A stretch of 41,466 nt of DNA, taken from positions 36,338 to 77,803 of the forward strand of contig CALSCP010001443.1 of assembly GCA_943704425.1 (NCBI GenBank), in the 5' to 3' direction. The notes below the pieces were generated by a model, which did not search any database, was not told where the DNA came from, and saw only the letters and a program-made list of their open reading frames with translations. Of the stretch, positions 1 through 10,200 are shown piece after piece (the first letter of the stretch is position 1; every line of letters starts with the position of its first letter). This DNA comes from Ministeria vibrans ATCC 50519 (Eukaryota > Opisthokonta > Filasterea). The position numbers and the translations under genes are program-made.

Positions 1-712
1 GTTTGCTGTGCTCCAAAGGAAACGAGAAAATAAACTGATTTCATTATGAGTATCAGTGATCATTTGAGAACAAAACCTTTTTCGCTTTTGCTGTCTGTTT
101 GGGATCGTGGGAGTGCATTCAAGTTTGATGGACGGGTGCACCCGATAGACTGCATGCGATGCACTGCCACTGGTCCGTGTTGACGTTGACACTGCGCGTC
201 ACCCCAACTCGGCTCTTGATCAAATAGATAGTCAACACTCTGCAAATGTCTTCTTCTTCTGCGTCAACAACTCGTCAAACGCACCACGGCCACACAATGC
301 TCCGCGATCTACGTCGGATGAATGCCGGGAGTTCCAAATCGAAGGGTTGGCACCAGCAATTGCCAATATGGTACGAACGATGTGAATTTGATCATGAGTG
401 AGGTTTTAGTTTAGTTGTTGATCTGCCGATCATGCCCGTGTGTTTGCCTGTGTGCGTGTGTGTATTCAGCCGTTTAAGCCACTGCGACTGTTTCAAGCGT
501 ATATATATATATATATTTGGATTTTCCACTTCTTCTATTGTGTTCTCCTTGTAATTTTTGCACTGAGTATATAAAATGCAAAGCATAAGTTTATTAATTT
601 ATTCAATTTTTTGTGTGCAAAGAGGGACATATGATAAGAAATATTAGTGTTCTTTTGTACAGTGTTCTATCTGTGTGTATGTGTTTTCGCTCTTGTTCTT
701 GTGTGAGTGGGT
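1..712. other. Left flank without a convincing gene
   Basis: No recognisable protein family is seen here. Two short open stretches overlap on opposite strands: a plus-strand ORF at 246-401 (51 residues, Ser/Arg/His-rich, with a possible GTACGA donor at 371) and a minus-strand stretch ending at a stop at 232-234. The minus stretch reads smoothly but has no start codon or AG acceptor before an upstream stop. One may be a terminal exon of a gene lying off the left edge; I cannot decide. The remainder is AT-rich, with a (TA)n run near 500-516 and several TGATC words. Confidence 0.4.
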
Positions 713-2902
713 TTAGACCGAAGTCTCCTCGGCAGAGAAGGAGAGGGATTGAGAGGGTTCTGCACCACTATGAAGGGCAGTGAGATCGGCGGTGAGGAGG
801 GCAGAGGCGATCGATGGGTTGTCGAAGGACGTCTGGCTGGTGCTGGTGAGGGAGGCTTCGCTGATAACGGAGAGGCGGTGCTCTTCATCTTCGACGCTGG
901 CTGCACAAAGGTCACGGTAGGGGATGTCGAGGGTTTGGTGGCTCTGAAGGGACGCTGAGCGGGGAGTGCTGCTGGACATGGCGGATTGGGCGTAGTCGCT
1001 GAGTGAGGAGACGTTGTTGCGCAGCGTGGACTTGGATGAGGGGCGGAGGTCGGAGAAGGAGCGAGGAGATTGGGGCGGGGAGAGGGGAGGAGAGGAGTTG
1101 GCGTCGACGGCAACGGCGACGGCGACTTGGGAGATGGTGGAGGAGGACGAGGGGATGATGATGGAGTAGTGGGTGGTGGAGCCCGAGTGGGCTGAGGGCG
1201 AGCTGGGGCGTACGCTGAGGGTATTGGAGTGACAGTCGACGACGTTGCTGAAGCGACGGTTAGTCCTTTTGGGGGAGGTGAGGGAGGGAGCACGACGAGC
1301 GCCAATGTCGGAGGCGGAAGCGGTGCTGGAGGGCGTCGTGGGCTGTAGAGTGCTGGCAAGAGACGATGAGCGGTCGGAAGACATGGGCGACAAACGCGAG
1401 TGCAGCGAAGAGGAGGAAGGAGAGTGAGGAGAGCGAGGAGAGCGAGGAGAGCGAGGGGAGCGGGGCGACGATGAGGTAACGACGTAGCGGCTGAGAACGC
1501 CTGCACTGGACGAGCGTGTTTGCGCACTGAGGGGCACAATTCGGTCTTGGCTAGTGGCGATGGTTGGGCTTCTGAGGTTCCGGTTGGGTGTGTTGGCAGG
1601 GGAGGCGGAGGAGGGTGGGGGCGAGAAGCTGGGGGGGATGCAGCTGGATGCGGGAGTGACGGTGTTAGAGCGCTTGCGACGACGTCCACCATCGCTATTG
1701 GCAGCGGCTGCCTTGCCTTGCAGTGACGTTGACGCGAGAAACGACGACGCGGCGGCGGTGGGGGTGGCGGCACCGCTGTGGCGTCCTGCGGCGGCCTGGT
1801 GGAGGTCGAGGTCGTCCATGGCGACGTACGAGGTGCGCTTGGACGAGTAGCCACTGCGTCGTTCCATGCGTCTGGCAAGGCGTTCGCGCGCCAATTCTGC
1901 TTCGGAGGATTCGGCGGCCGAGACGGCATCACGCACAACCGACATGAGACACTCGAGGCTGTTCTCCGACGACTTTTCGGCGGTCGATTGGAGCATGAGA
2001 GAGCGACGGGGTGTCGGACGAGGCACCGCCTCTTTGGTAAGGGACTGTGTCGACATGTTTTGTGAGCTGCTGGGTACGACGGTGGACGTGGACGAATTGC
2101 CATCTTCGTTGTCAGCGCGACTTCGACTGTGTTCGCGCGCAATGCTCACTTCTAGCAAGCTTGACGTGCTGGCGACGCAGTTGTGAGCAAGCGCCTCGCA
2201 CGAGCTTGCATTAGATATGACTGCGGTGCTACTGGTGTCACTGTCGCGCTGCGATGTGGCACGCGACGAGGAGGGCGGTGAGAGAGGCGATGTGGCGTAG
2301 GGTAGAGATGACGCTGGCGACGCAGACTGGCGTTCGGCAGAGGCAGTCGACGGCCCAGTGGGAGCCTGTGAGACGACGGGTGCAGCTGAGAAGTTGACAC
2401 TGGCGGGTGCTGGAGGGATTGCGGAGACGGCCGTGATGGCGCTGAGCAGATTGGCCGGCAGGTCTGAGGCACACTGACTTGAAGCGCGCGAGCGAGAAAT
2501 CTTCTTGAGCCGCCTTGCCTCGATGCGCTCGCGAGCACTCCTTGCTTCGTTTGAGAGGCCGGCGCGCGGTGATGCGGTCGGCGATGCGGGGAGCGAGGTG
2601 GTTTCGCGCGGGGTCAAGCCAGTCATTGACGTGGCCGACGTTGACGCGAGTCCCCTGGGCATTGCGGGCGATATCTGGACGCGCCGCTCCTCTTGGAAGC
2701 TGCCCACTGCACCCGTGGATGACTGGGCGAAGGAAGACGCCGCAGCGATCGCGATAGCCGCTCGATTTGCATCCCCGACGGAGCAACTGCGCTGACGGTT
2801 GAAACCGAACTTGGCCGCGATACGCGCCCGCATGCCGCTTTTCAGCTCAGGCTCGTCAGCAGAGGCCTCGCGTACCGTCCCTCCCTTACCACGCCGAAGC
2901 AT
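713..2902 (-). CDS. Unrecognised Ser/Ala/Pro-rich protein, 729 aa
   Basis: A single long open frame of 729 codons. I do not recognise the family. I start it at the Met followed by Leu-Arg-Arg-Gly-Lys because the 55 codons before it run through a poly-T (sense) stretch giving Phe6 that looks like 5' UTR. The N-terminal 60 residues are basic and the most ordered part, with a Gly-Met-Arg-Ala-Arg segment and an Arg-Gln-Arg-Ser-Cys-Ser patch near residues 37-41, a possible basophilic kinase site. The rest is low complexity: Ser runs, Thr-Pro and Ser-Pro dipeptides, and a tandem Ser-Pro-Arg repeat encoded at about 1416-1460. It is probably largely disordered. A second minus-strand frame (667-2142) is also open but is an overlapping GC-rich shadow. 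It is divergent from the LRR-A gene. Confidence 0.6.
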   Translation of the reverse strand: MLRRGKGGTVREASADEPELKSGMRARIAAKFGFNRQRSCSVGDANRAAIAIAAASSFAQSSTGAVGSFQEERRVQISPAMPRGLASTSATSMTGLTPRETTSLPASPTASPRAGLSNEARSARERIEARRLKKISRSRASSQCASDLPANLLSAITAVSAIPPAPASVNFSAAPVVSQAPTGPSTASAERQSASPASSLPYATSPLSPPSSSRATSQRDSDTSSTAVISNASSCEALAHNCVASTSSLLEVSIAREHSRSRADNEDGNSSTSTVVPSSSQNMSTQSLTKEAVPRPTPRRSLMLQSTAEKSSENSLECLMSVVRDAVSAAESSEAELARERLARRMERRSGYSSKRTSYVAMDDLDLHQAAAGRHSGAATPTAAASSFLASTSLQGKAAAANSDGGRRRKRSNTVTPASSCIPPSFSPPPSSASPANTPNRNLRSPTIATSQDRIVPLSAQTRSSSAGVLSRYVVTSSSPRSPRSPRSPRSPHSPSSSSLHSRLSPMSSDRSSSLASTLQPTTPSSTASASDIGARRAPSLTSPKRTNRRFSNVVDCHSNTLSVRPSSPSAHSGSTTHYSIIIPSSSSTISQVAVAVAVDANSSPPLSPPQSPRSFSDLRPSSKSTLRNNVSSLSDYAQSAMSSSTPRSASLQSHQTLDIPYRDLCAASVEDEEHRLSVISEASLTSTSQTSFDNPSIASALLTADLTALHSGAEPSQSLSFSAEETSV

Positions 2903-3527
2903 GGCACTGTTCTTTCGAGCCCGAGTGGGTTTTTGTGAGACAGAGAGAGAAAAAAAAAAAAAAAAAAAACTGTCACTCTCTTGAGAACACCACAAAGAGC
3001 GACGCTGGAGACAGCAGGGCGCGCGAAAGAGCGGGTCAACAAGGGGAGAGAGCAGCAGAAGAAACAATAGTGGTGATTGTGACTTTGTGAGTTGTGTGAG
3101 TTGTCCATTCAGTATTATTTATTTGCTTGTTGCATGTGTCACGTCACAATCTTGATCATGTCGGAAGGACGCTCGATTAGACGCATCGCGCGTGTTGCGA
3201 GCCCTGATTTGCATGCAGTGGTCTAGTGCATTGGTGTAGTATGCACGTGATAGGCTTGGAGGGGTGTTTCAGCGTGCTGTGGCGTTGTGTGTAGCAAAGT
3301 GTAAAAAAAGGAACCGAAGGCACATCGGGCGATCCCCTAAGAGAAAAGCTGAACGGGAAAAGGATCGTGCATGCAGCAGTGTGCATCGCAAGATATGATC
3401 AGTTCACACTTGATCGGGCATCTGTCCATGATCCGGCCTCATCGTCGATGATTTGAAGGGGTTTCGTCTTCAAGCTTTATTAAGAACGAATATCTTACTT
3501 ACAGTTTCACACACAGTTTTTGATGCA
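2903..3527. promoter_or_regulatory. Divergent intergenic region between Ser-rich gene and LRR-A
   Basis: About 625 bp separate the two start codons. It holds a 20-nt poly(A) tract at 2950-2969 just upstream of the minus gene and, on the LRR-A side, three TGATC words (3396, 3411, 3429), one of them the palindrome TGATCA. No open frame of note was found. The promoter role is inferred from gene orientation only. Confidence 0.45.
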
Positions 3528-5291
3528 ATGCGCTTCATTGTGGCGGCGACACTCTCCATCGCACTGCTTGGTGTCGTCTCATCGACAAGAACATCTCCGC
3601 CGAGCATGCTGATGGAGAGTGTGCGCGAAGAGATGGCGACCTCTCGCGCCGAATTGAGTGAGTATCTCTCGACAAGTCATCCGTGTCGCATTGGCGTCGA
3701 GCACCACGGCGCACTGGAAGACGAACTGCTGCGCAAATGCATGGGGTTCGACTGCGTGTGTCCACCAGAGGTGTGTCCCGAGCGCACCTTTGAGCTGGTG
3801 GACACGGTGCGCAAACACGAAGACAATACTGAGACGTCGTCCGGTCTGGAGATAGTACGAAATTTTCGCAAAGCGTATGAGACGGTCACACGAAGCAAGG
3901 AGGGCCGCTATGCGTTTGCCAATGACCAGCTTCTACGGTGTGTGCCCGCCTATCACTTGTTCAAGCGCAACCGCAAGCGCCACAAGGCCGGCAAGGCTGC
4001 GGCTGCCATGGAAGACGCAACGCCACTCAACGCCGACGATTTGCGAGCGTTTCAGTGCTTCTACGAGGCGACCAACGGCCCCACGTGGCACGTGTGTGGG
4101 CGAATCCACCGACACAAGAACGGCTCTCTCGATCCCTGCGCCTGCTCCAATGTTCTGTGCGAGGTGCAAGGGGACGAGCGACGCATCGTTGGTCTTGTGT
4201 TCAAGTCGGCTCGTCTGACCGGCCACCTGCCCGATTGTCTGTCGGACCTGACGCAACTACGCGTCCTCGACGTCTCCACTAATCCCCTGAACATAGATGC
4301 ATGGCCACCGAGCCTTGGAAATCTACAGCACCTCGAGGTGCTTGTGATGCCCCCGTCGCCGTCGCCTATGCCCGAGGGGTACAGCCAACTGACAAGTCTG
4401 CGTTCGCTCGACCTCTACGTGTACAGCCACCGACCGTCGGACAAGGTGTACTTTTCTTACCTCAAGCCCATCTGTCGCCTGCCCAATCTTCTGTCGCTGC
4501 ATCTTGTCAATGGCTTCCACGGTCCTTTCCCGGAGTGCATCGCCAATCTCACCACTCTGCTTCGTCTCGAGTTGCTCGGCAATCACCTGATGGGCTCGGG
4601 CATTCCCTCCGCTTGGGGCTCCCTTGTGAACTTGCGCACCTTCATCTCCTTTCAGAACGGCCGCACATCCTGTCCTCCCGATGACTCCTCCGACTGCCGT
4701 CCCCTCTACCAGACTTCCGTCGAGTATGTGCACGACGAGCCTTTCATGTGTCGCGCGCTCTCTCTCGCGGGACCCATTCCCGACACCCTGCGCAACTGGA
4801 AGAAGATCGAGAAGTTCTGGGTGGACGCCAACTATCTGTCGGGTCCCATTCCCGACTGGATTGGTACAGACTGGTCGCAGCTGCGCACTCTTGACCTGTT
4901 CAACAATGCGTTTACGGGAAGCATTCCCGAGTCACTGGGACAGCTCAACCAACTGGAACAGGCGCAGCTGCAGGACAACCAACTCACCGGTGATATCCCG
5001 CAAAGTCTCGCGCGTCTCCCACGTCTGCAACTGCTCAATGTTGCACTCAACGCTCAACTGATGGGGTGTGTAGCACACGCGACGGAGACAGCAGCAAGCG
5101 AGCAGGAGAGCGAACAACCTGAAGGAGAAGAAGAAGACGAGTGGGAGTGGGAGTGGTGGGAAGGGGAAGAGAGAGAGCGGTTGCGGGAGGCACACGGGCG
5201 GTTGCGGCGGGTGATTGTCTTCAGTGGCTCACGCGTGTCAGATTCACTGCAGAGTGCTCAGTGTGCGAAGCATAACAACATTGAACTGTAA
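3528..5291 (+). CDS. Secreted plant-type LRR protein LRR-A, 587 aa
   Basis: Intronless. The Met chosen is residue 26 of the open frame because it opens a clean signal peptide (residues 1-19, Val/Ala/Leu-rich, ending Val-Ser-Ser); the 25 codons before it are not signal-like. The mature part has a Cys-rich N-terminal segment with paired Cys, then a block with Phe-Gln-Cys-Phe-Tyr and Trp-x-Val-Cys that resembles the cap before plant-type LRRs. About eight LRRs of the L-x-x-L-x-L type with G-x-I-P signatures follow. It has two neighbouring paralogues, LRR-B and LRR-C. Unlike them, its C-terminus after the last Gly-Cys carries an extra Glu/Trp-rich acidic insert before a Cys-containing tail. Function is unknown; a cell-surface or secreted ligand-binding role is inferred from architecture. 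Confidence 0.85.
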   Translation: MRFIVAATLSIALLGVVSSTRTSPPSMLMESVREEMATSRAELSEYLSTSHPCRIGVEHHGALEDELLRKCMGFDCVCPPEVCPERTFELVDTVRKHEDNTETSSGLEIVRNFRKAYETVTRSKEGRYAFANDQLLRCVPAYHLFKRNRKRHKAGKAAAAMEDATPLNADDLRAFQCFYEATNGPTWHVCGRIHRHKNGSLDPCACSNVLCEVQGDERRIVGLVFKSARLTGHLPDCLSDLTQLRVLDVSTNPLNIDAWPPSLGNLQHLEVLVMPPSPSPMPEGYSQLTSLRSLDLYVYSHRPSDKVYFSYLKPICRLPNLLSLHLVNGFHGPFPECIANLTTLLRLELLGNHLMGSGIPSAWGSLVNLRTFISFQNGRTSCPPDDSSDCRPLYQTSVEYVHDEPFMCRALSLAGPIPDTLRNWKKIEKFWVDANYLSGPIPDWIGTDWSQLRTLDLFNNAFTGSIPESLGQLNQLEQAQLQDNQLTGDIPQSLARLPRLQLLNVALNAQLMGCVAHATETAASEQESEQPEGEEEDEWEWEWWEGEERERLREAHGRLRRVIVFSGSRVSDSLQSAQCAKHNNIEL

Positions 5292-5714
5292 ACATTTATA
5301 ATAAAATAATATTATTATGTTTTTTTTAGTATTGTTTTCAGTGTACTACAAGTCGTCGTGAGAAGGACACAGAGTGGTGTGGGTAGCGGTGCGCACAACA
5401 ATACGGTCGGGAGTGGACGCGGGAAGACAGCCCGTCAGCTGAGTGTTGAGAGCGACGTGGAGAAGGGCCAGGCGCGGAAGACGCACGAGACTTTGCGGGA
5501 TGTCACCGGTGAGTTGGTTGTCCTGCAGCTGCGCCTGTTCCAGTTGGTTGAGCTGTCCCAGTGACTCAGGAATGCTTCCCGTAAACGCATTGTTGAACAG
5601 GTCGAGAGTGCGCAGTTGCGACCAGTCTGTACCAATCCAGTCGGGAATGGGACCCGACAGATAGTTGGCGTCCACCCAGAACTTCTCAATCTTCTTCCAG
5701 TTGCGCAGGGTGTC
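4782..5714. repeat. Inverted repeat: near-identical coding arms of LRR-A and LRR-B
   Basis: Arms at 4782-5009 (+) and about 5487-5714 (-) pair at positions that sum to 10496. By eye they differ at only five sites over about 228 nt, and all five are third-position synonymous changes (ATC/ATT, CAG/CAA, CTT/CTC, CCC/CCT, GAT/GAC). Flanking coding sequence on both sides is clearly more diverged. About 480 bp lie between the arms. This pattern suggests recent gene conversion rather than selection alone. Confidence 0.85.
5292..5345. terminator. Shared convergent 3' end of LRR-A and LRR-B
   Basis: Only 54 bp separate the two stop codons. An AATAAA polyadenylation signal for LRR-A lies at 5300-5305, nine bases after its stop, inside an AT-rich stretch with several AATAAT words readable on either strand. 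The transcripts probably overlap in their 3' UTRs. Confidence 0.5.
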
Positions 5715-6941
5715 GGGAAGGGGTCCCGAGAGGGATACGTTGCGGCACATCCAGACGGCCTCGGCGGCATACTCGACGGTCGACTGGTAGAGGGCGGTGC
5801 AGTCAATGCCGCTGTCGCTGTCGCTGGGTGGACATTCAAAGCGGCCGTTCTGAAAGGAGATGAAGGAGCGCAGATTGACGAGGCCGGTGCCCCAGGCGGC
5901 GGGGATGCCTGTGTTGTACATGTGGTTGGAGCACAGGTCGAGACGGAGCAGGGTGGTCAGGTTGGCAATGCACTCGGGAAGGGCACCATCCCAGCCATTT
6001 TGCAGGTAGAGCGAGAGAAGATTGGGCAGACGGCAGATGGGAGCGATGGTGTCGAAGGAGCCACGATGGTCGTCGTGTTGCGAGTTGGACAGCGACAGAA
6101 ATTTCAGGCTGGTGAGGTTGGCAACCTCGTCGGGAGTCTCCTGTGCGGGCGGTGGCATGCTGAGAAGCTGCAAGTGTGCAAGACGACCAATGCCCACGGG
6201 CCAGCGGGGCAGGAAGTCAGCACCGTTGAGGTCGAGGACGCGCAGGAGAGTCAAGTCGGTGACACAGTCGGGCAGCTCGCCAGCAAGACGTACGTCGGCC
6301 AGAGCCAGACCCACAATGCGGCGTTGGTTGTCGTGAACCTCACAGATGATGTTGGAGCAGCGGCAGGGCTGTTCGCGACCGTTGCGGCAGACGCGCCACT
6401 GTTCCCCCTCCGTGCTGTCGTAGAAGCATTGGAAGGCAGCCAAGTCAGCTTCGTTGAGGGGCAGTGCGTTCTCAGCGCTCCGCTCGGCGCTCGACGCGGC
6501 CGCTCGACGCTGATCACGCTGCCACAGGTGGTAGGCTGTGATGGTGGGTTCGAGGAGTTCGTTGGCGTAGGCGGTGCGGCCGTGCGGGCGTCGGTAAACG
6601 TGACGTCGGAGGCGAGCAAAGGTGCGCGCCAACGACGACCCCAGCAGCGCCTTGGCGCCACGCTCCGCCTTGTAGTCGGTCACCTTGTTCATTTCGTCGA
6701 CAAGGTCAAACGTCATGAAGTCGCACTGGCGCACGTCGCCGCAGACGCAGGCGGTCGACTCACACGACTCGAGCATCTCCGCTTCGAGGGCGGGGTAGCG
6801 CGGAGGCGCCCAGTCGCACTCGAGAGCGCTGTAGTACTCTTCAAACTCCCTCTGGGCCGTCTCCATACTCTCCAGTACGTCGGGCCGGATGGCTGCCAGA
6901 GTGGCGGGCAGGAGACACGCCAGGGCGGTCAGCCAGAGCAT
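5346..6941 (-). CDS. Secreted plant-type LRR protein LRR-B, 531 aa
   Basis: Intronless paralogue of LRR-A on the opposite strand. The start gives a short, strong signal peptide of about 16 residues (Leu/Ala-rich, ending Leu-Ala-Ala). Next come a Cys-rich N-terminal segment, a Phe-Gln-Cys-Phe-Tyr block and about eight LRRs with L-x-x-L and G-x-I-P signatures. The segment from Asp-Thr-Leu-Arg-Asn-Trp to Pro-Gln-Ser-Leu is identical in protein sequence to LRR-A, while the N-terminal half is much more diverged. The C-terminus is short (about 28 residues after the last Gly-Cys) and ends in a Cys-containing tail, as in LRR-C. A long plus-strand open frame over the same bases (5616-6983) is its shadow. 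Function is unknown. Confidence 0.85.
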   Translation of the reverse strand: MLWLTALACLLPATLAAIRPDVLESMETAQREFEEYYSALECDWAPPRYPALEAEMLESCESTACVCGDVRQCDFMTFDLVDEMNKVTDYKAERGAKALLGSSLARTFARLRRHVYRRPHGRTAYANELLEPTITAYHLWQRDQRRAAASSAERSAENALPLNEADLAAFQCFYDSTEGEQWRVCRNGREQPCRCSNIICEVHDNQRRIVGLALADVRLAGELPDCVTDLTLLRVLDLNGADFLPRWPVGIGRLAHLQLLSMPPPAQETPDEVANLTSLKFLSLSNSQHDDHRGSFDTIAPICRLPNLLSLYLQNGWDGALPECIANLTTLLRLDLCSNHMYNTGIPAAWGTGLVNLRSFISFQNGRFECPPSDSDSGIDCTALYQSTVEYAAEAVWMCRNVSLSGPLPDTLRNWKKIEKFWVDANYLSGPIPDWIGTDWSQLRTLDLFNNAFTGSIPESLGQLNQLEQAQLQDNQLTGDIPQSLVRLPRLALLHVALNTQLTGCLPASTPDRIVVRTATHTTLCPSHDDL

Positions 6942-7220
6942 ATTCCCACGGCGGGGGGTTGCTTATTATTGGAATATTATTGATTGAACTCATTGATTGG
7001 CGATTGATCATATTTCGCAGTGATCGCAGTGCTGTCTGATCAAACACTTCGAAGTTCTGTTAGAAGACAGACTGACACAGTGGGTGTCCGGTGTCCCTGT
7101 GTCAGTGATACAGTGACTTTACTACCTACTCAGAGATCAAAGGTGAGTGACCCATCACTCAATTCACATAGTGAGTAAAGCGACTAATTATTATACATAG
7201 GCATTCATTTTTTTCTTCCT
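6942..7220. promoter_or_regulatory. Divergent promoter region LRR-B / EXO84
   Basis: 279 bp lie between start codons. The LRR-B side has palindromic TGATCA at 7005-7010 and 7037-7042 and a TGATCG at 7021, matching the word cluster found upstream of the other two LRR genes. The EXO84 side has short CAGTGA-type repeats. The regulatory role is inferred. Confidence 0.45.
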
Positions 7221-10200
7221 ATGGAGCCCCCAGGGACCCCATTGACTCCTTTACCTCCGACTGCGGAGCCCCTCGACGAACACCGTATAAAAGTTTTTCG
7301 AGCCAAGTCATTTTCGCCCGACGTTCACATTCATCAAGTGGCAAGGTAGAATTACACTGACACACACAGACCTATACACACATACTCACTCACTCACTCA
7401 CTCACTCACTCACTTACTTACTTACTCACACACACATACACACACACACATTCACACACACTCACTCACTCACTCATTCACTCACTCACTAACTCACTCA
7501 CTCACTCACTCACTCTCTCACTCACTCACACACTCACACACACTCGCACTTTCCCTCTGTCTCCACCACTCATCCGCACAGTCACGCTCCAGGTAAGACA
7601 AGAGGGCCAATGGACCAGGACCATAAAACGTATTTTCATGTTTTTGCGTAGACGACCCTGCTGCGGCACTGCGGGACGAGCGCGACGCACTTCAGCGGGA
7701 GCACAAGAAGGTTGCTCAGGTATGCGCGCTAGTGGCGTGGTAGAATATGCTCATTCTGTGTGTTTTTTTTTTGCTCGGGGGGTTTTTAGGCGTTGAAGCG
7801 CAATGTGTATCGAAACTACACCGCTTTCATTACGACTGCCAAGAACATTGCGACGCTCGAGACAGACATGTCGCGCCTTCGCATGCTGCTTCACGAGCAG
7901 ACAGACATCATCCAGTCGGTGAGTAATGTCTGTGTGAGCGAACGTGCCGCCTATGGCACGGACGATGAGCTGTTGGAGACGCGTGATCCCGCGTCGATTG
8001 TGGCTTGCGAGCGTGTTCTCGCGCGCATCGACGGCACGTCACGTCTACTTCCCGTCAACAAGTCGCGTACACTTCGTCGTGAGGGCATGGCGACCGAGAT
8101 GGACCCGGAGACGCGCGAGGTTACGCGCATTGTTCGTCTGGTGCTCTTCAGCGACCTTCTCCTCATTGCTGTCGAGGTTGCGCCACACAAGGGCAACAAA
8201 CGCGGCAGCAGTATACAACAACAACAACAGCAACAACAGCAACAGCAACAACAGCAACAGCAGCAGATGGACGAGGGGCATGGACAAGAGCTGTCTTCGA
8301 CAAGCATCTCCGGCAAACATGGACTGCTGAGTGGCGTCAAACGACGGCTGGGCGGCGGCACGACCACTGCTGGTGGTGGGTCAGGTCTCAACAGCCGCAC
8401 ATCCAGTGTGGTATCAACCACTTCACTGCAGCAGCAACAGCAATTACAACAGAAGGGGATGAACCTGGAGCTCGTCTCCCCTCCTCCTGCTGTGCCTATT
8501 CGTCCGTCCCACTCGCGTCTGCTCACCCTGCTTCGTGGCAACTCCTCACATCACACAACGGAGACGCAGTGGCGCGCAGACAGCGTTGTCTCCTTGCGCG
8601 ATCTCTCCGTTGTCGACATGCCGCCATCGCTCAATGCGGAGAATGCGTTTGAGGTGTTCACGCCCACCCGCCACGCCTTCAACACAGTCTCGCGAGACGA
8701 GAAGGCACAGTGGCTAGCGGCGTTTGACAAGGCTCAGCAGCGCTCACGTGCACACGATCAAATGCGTTTAGAGGCTGAGGAGCGTGCAGCGCAGCAGCGA
8801 CGACGCGAGTACAAGCGGGTCCAAAGCTACAAGCGGCACAAGGAGGCGGGCGAGGCGGCCGCAAGCATTCTGGAGACGCCGTGGATCATGGAGATGCCGG
8901 ATGAGTTGGATGTGCATATTGCGCAGCGTGACTTTGAAGCGGCCGCGGCACTTGTGTTGCGCTCGCGTGCGTTTCTCGGGGAGCAAGCGTTGTCGCCCGT
9001 GCGGATGCACATGGAAGGGGCACTGGACGAGCGGGCAGTACTATTGGCTGAGACGGTACAACGTGAGCTGCGCAAGCCTATGCTGGGCGGGCGGGCCCTG
9101 CGCACGGGCGTCGCGGTGCTCCGACAGCTTGGCCATGTCGACCGTGCTCGCCACCTCCATCTCGTTGCGGCTGCACAGCGACTTAGAGTCCGTCTCAAAG
9201 TGCTCAAAATGGATCACACAGCTCAAGTACGAATCAATAATATGAGTCAGAGATTTTGAGAAGAAATAGAAGGGAGGAAAAAAGAAAAAAAGTGATAGAG
9301 AGAGATAAAGAAAGAAAGAGAGAAATGACAGATAGACGTAGTTTTTATATTGAAAGAAAGAGAGAAAATAGAGAGAAACGCAGTTTTTATATTGAGAGTG
9401 TGACTAACAATGTGATGTTTCAGGCGTACATTGACGCTCTTGGCTCTACATTTGTCTCGGGCATCACTGACATTGTGCGAGAGTACCTTGAACTGTTTCC
9501 CGAGCCCGAAGGACAGTCCATTCTGGTTGTGTGGGCTATTGGGGAGCTTGAGTGCTTCTCAGAGGTCTTCTCATGGCAGGTCAAGAAGCGCTTATTTTTC
9601 TTTTTTTTACTTGTGCATCCTCACTCTCCCTCACGCAAGCATTTTCACTCTCTGTCACTCTCTCAGCCTTTCTTGCTCACACTGCATGACTCCGTAGGTG
9701 TTCCACCGAAATCCCTTCTCAGTTGTCTGTGAGTGTGCGCAGATTGCGGTGGCGCAGCACATGCGGACCCTACAGGAGTATGTGGGTCTCGATCTGGTGT
9801 TTGTGCTGCAGCGCATTCTCTACGTGGACATTCGTGCGAGCGCCGAACGGGAATATACAGGAATACTCACTGCGATGGAAGAGGACATTGCCGCAGAGAC
9901 ATGGCAACGTAGGATCTCTTCCATTGCATGTCATGCTCACACACAGTTGCTTTTTTTCTTTTCTATTTTTTCTTTTTTTTCTCTCTCTTTTTTACAGCTG
10001 CGGTGGAAGAGAGTGCGCTGATGCGCTTGGGAGATGAGTCCACCGACTGTCTCTCTCCTGCGAGTGTGCGCAAGAGCAGTACCGCACAACAAACACTGTG
10101 TACTAGCACACTCAACTTTGCCAATGCTCTTGTGCGCTTCAAGCGCTGTGCGGCCAAATGTGAGAATTCAGATCTGCTCTTTTTCATTGCCGAGTGTTGT

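Noticed and set aside
667-2142. 491-codon minus-strand frame rich in Pro and Arg
   Set aside because: It overlaps the 729-codon Ser-rich frame on the same strand and has the Pro/Arg/His composition typical of a shifted GC-rich shadow.
5616-6983. 455-codon plus-strand open frame
   Set aside because: It is the exact antisense of the LRR-B coding sequence, has no domain of its own, and LRR-B has a signal peptide and clear LRRs.
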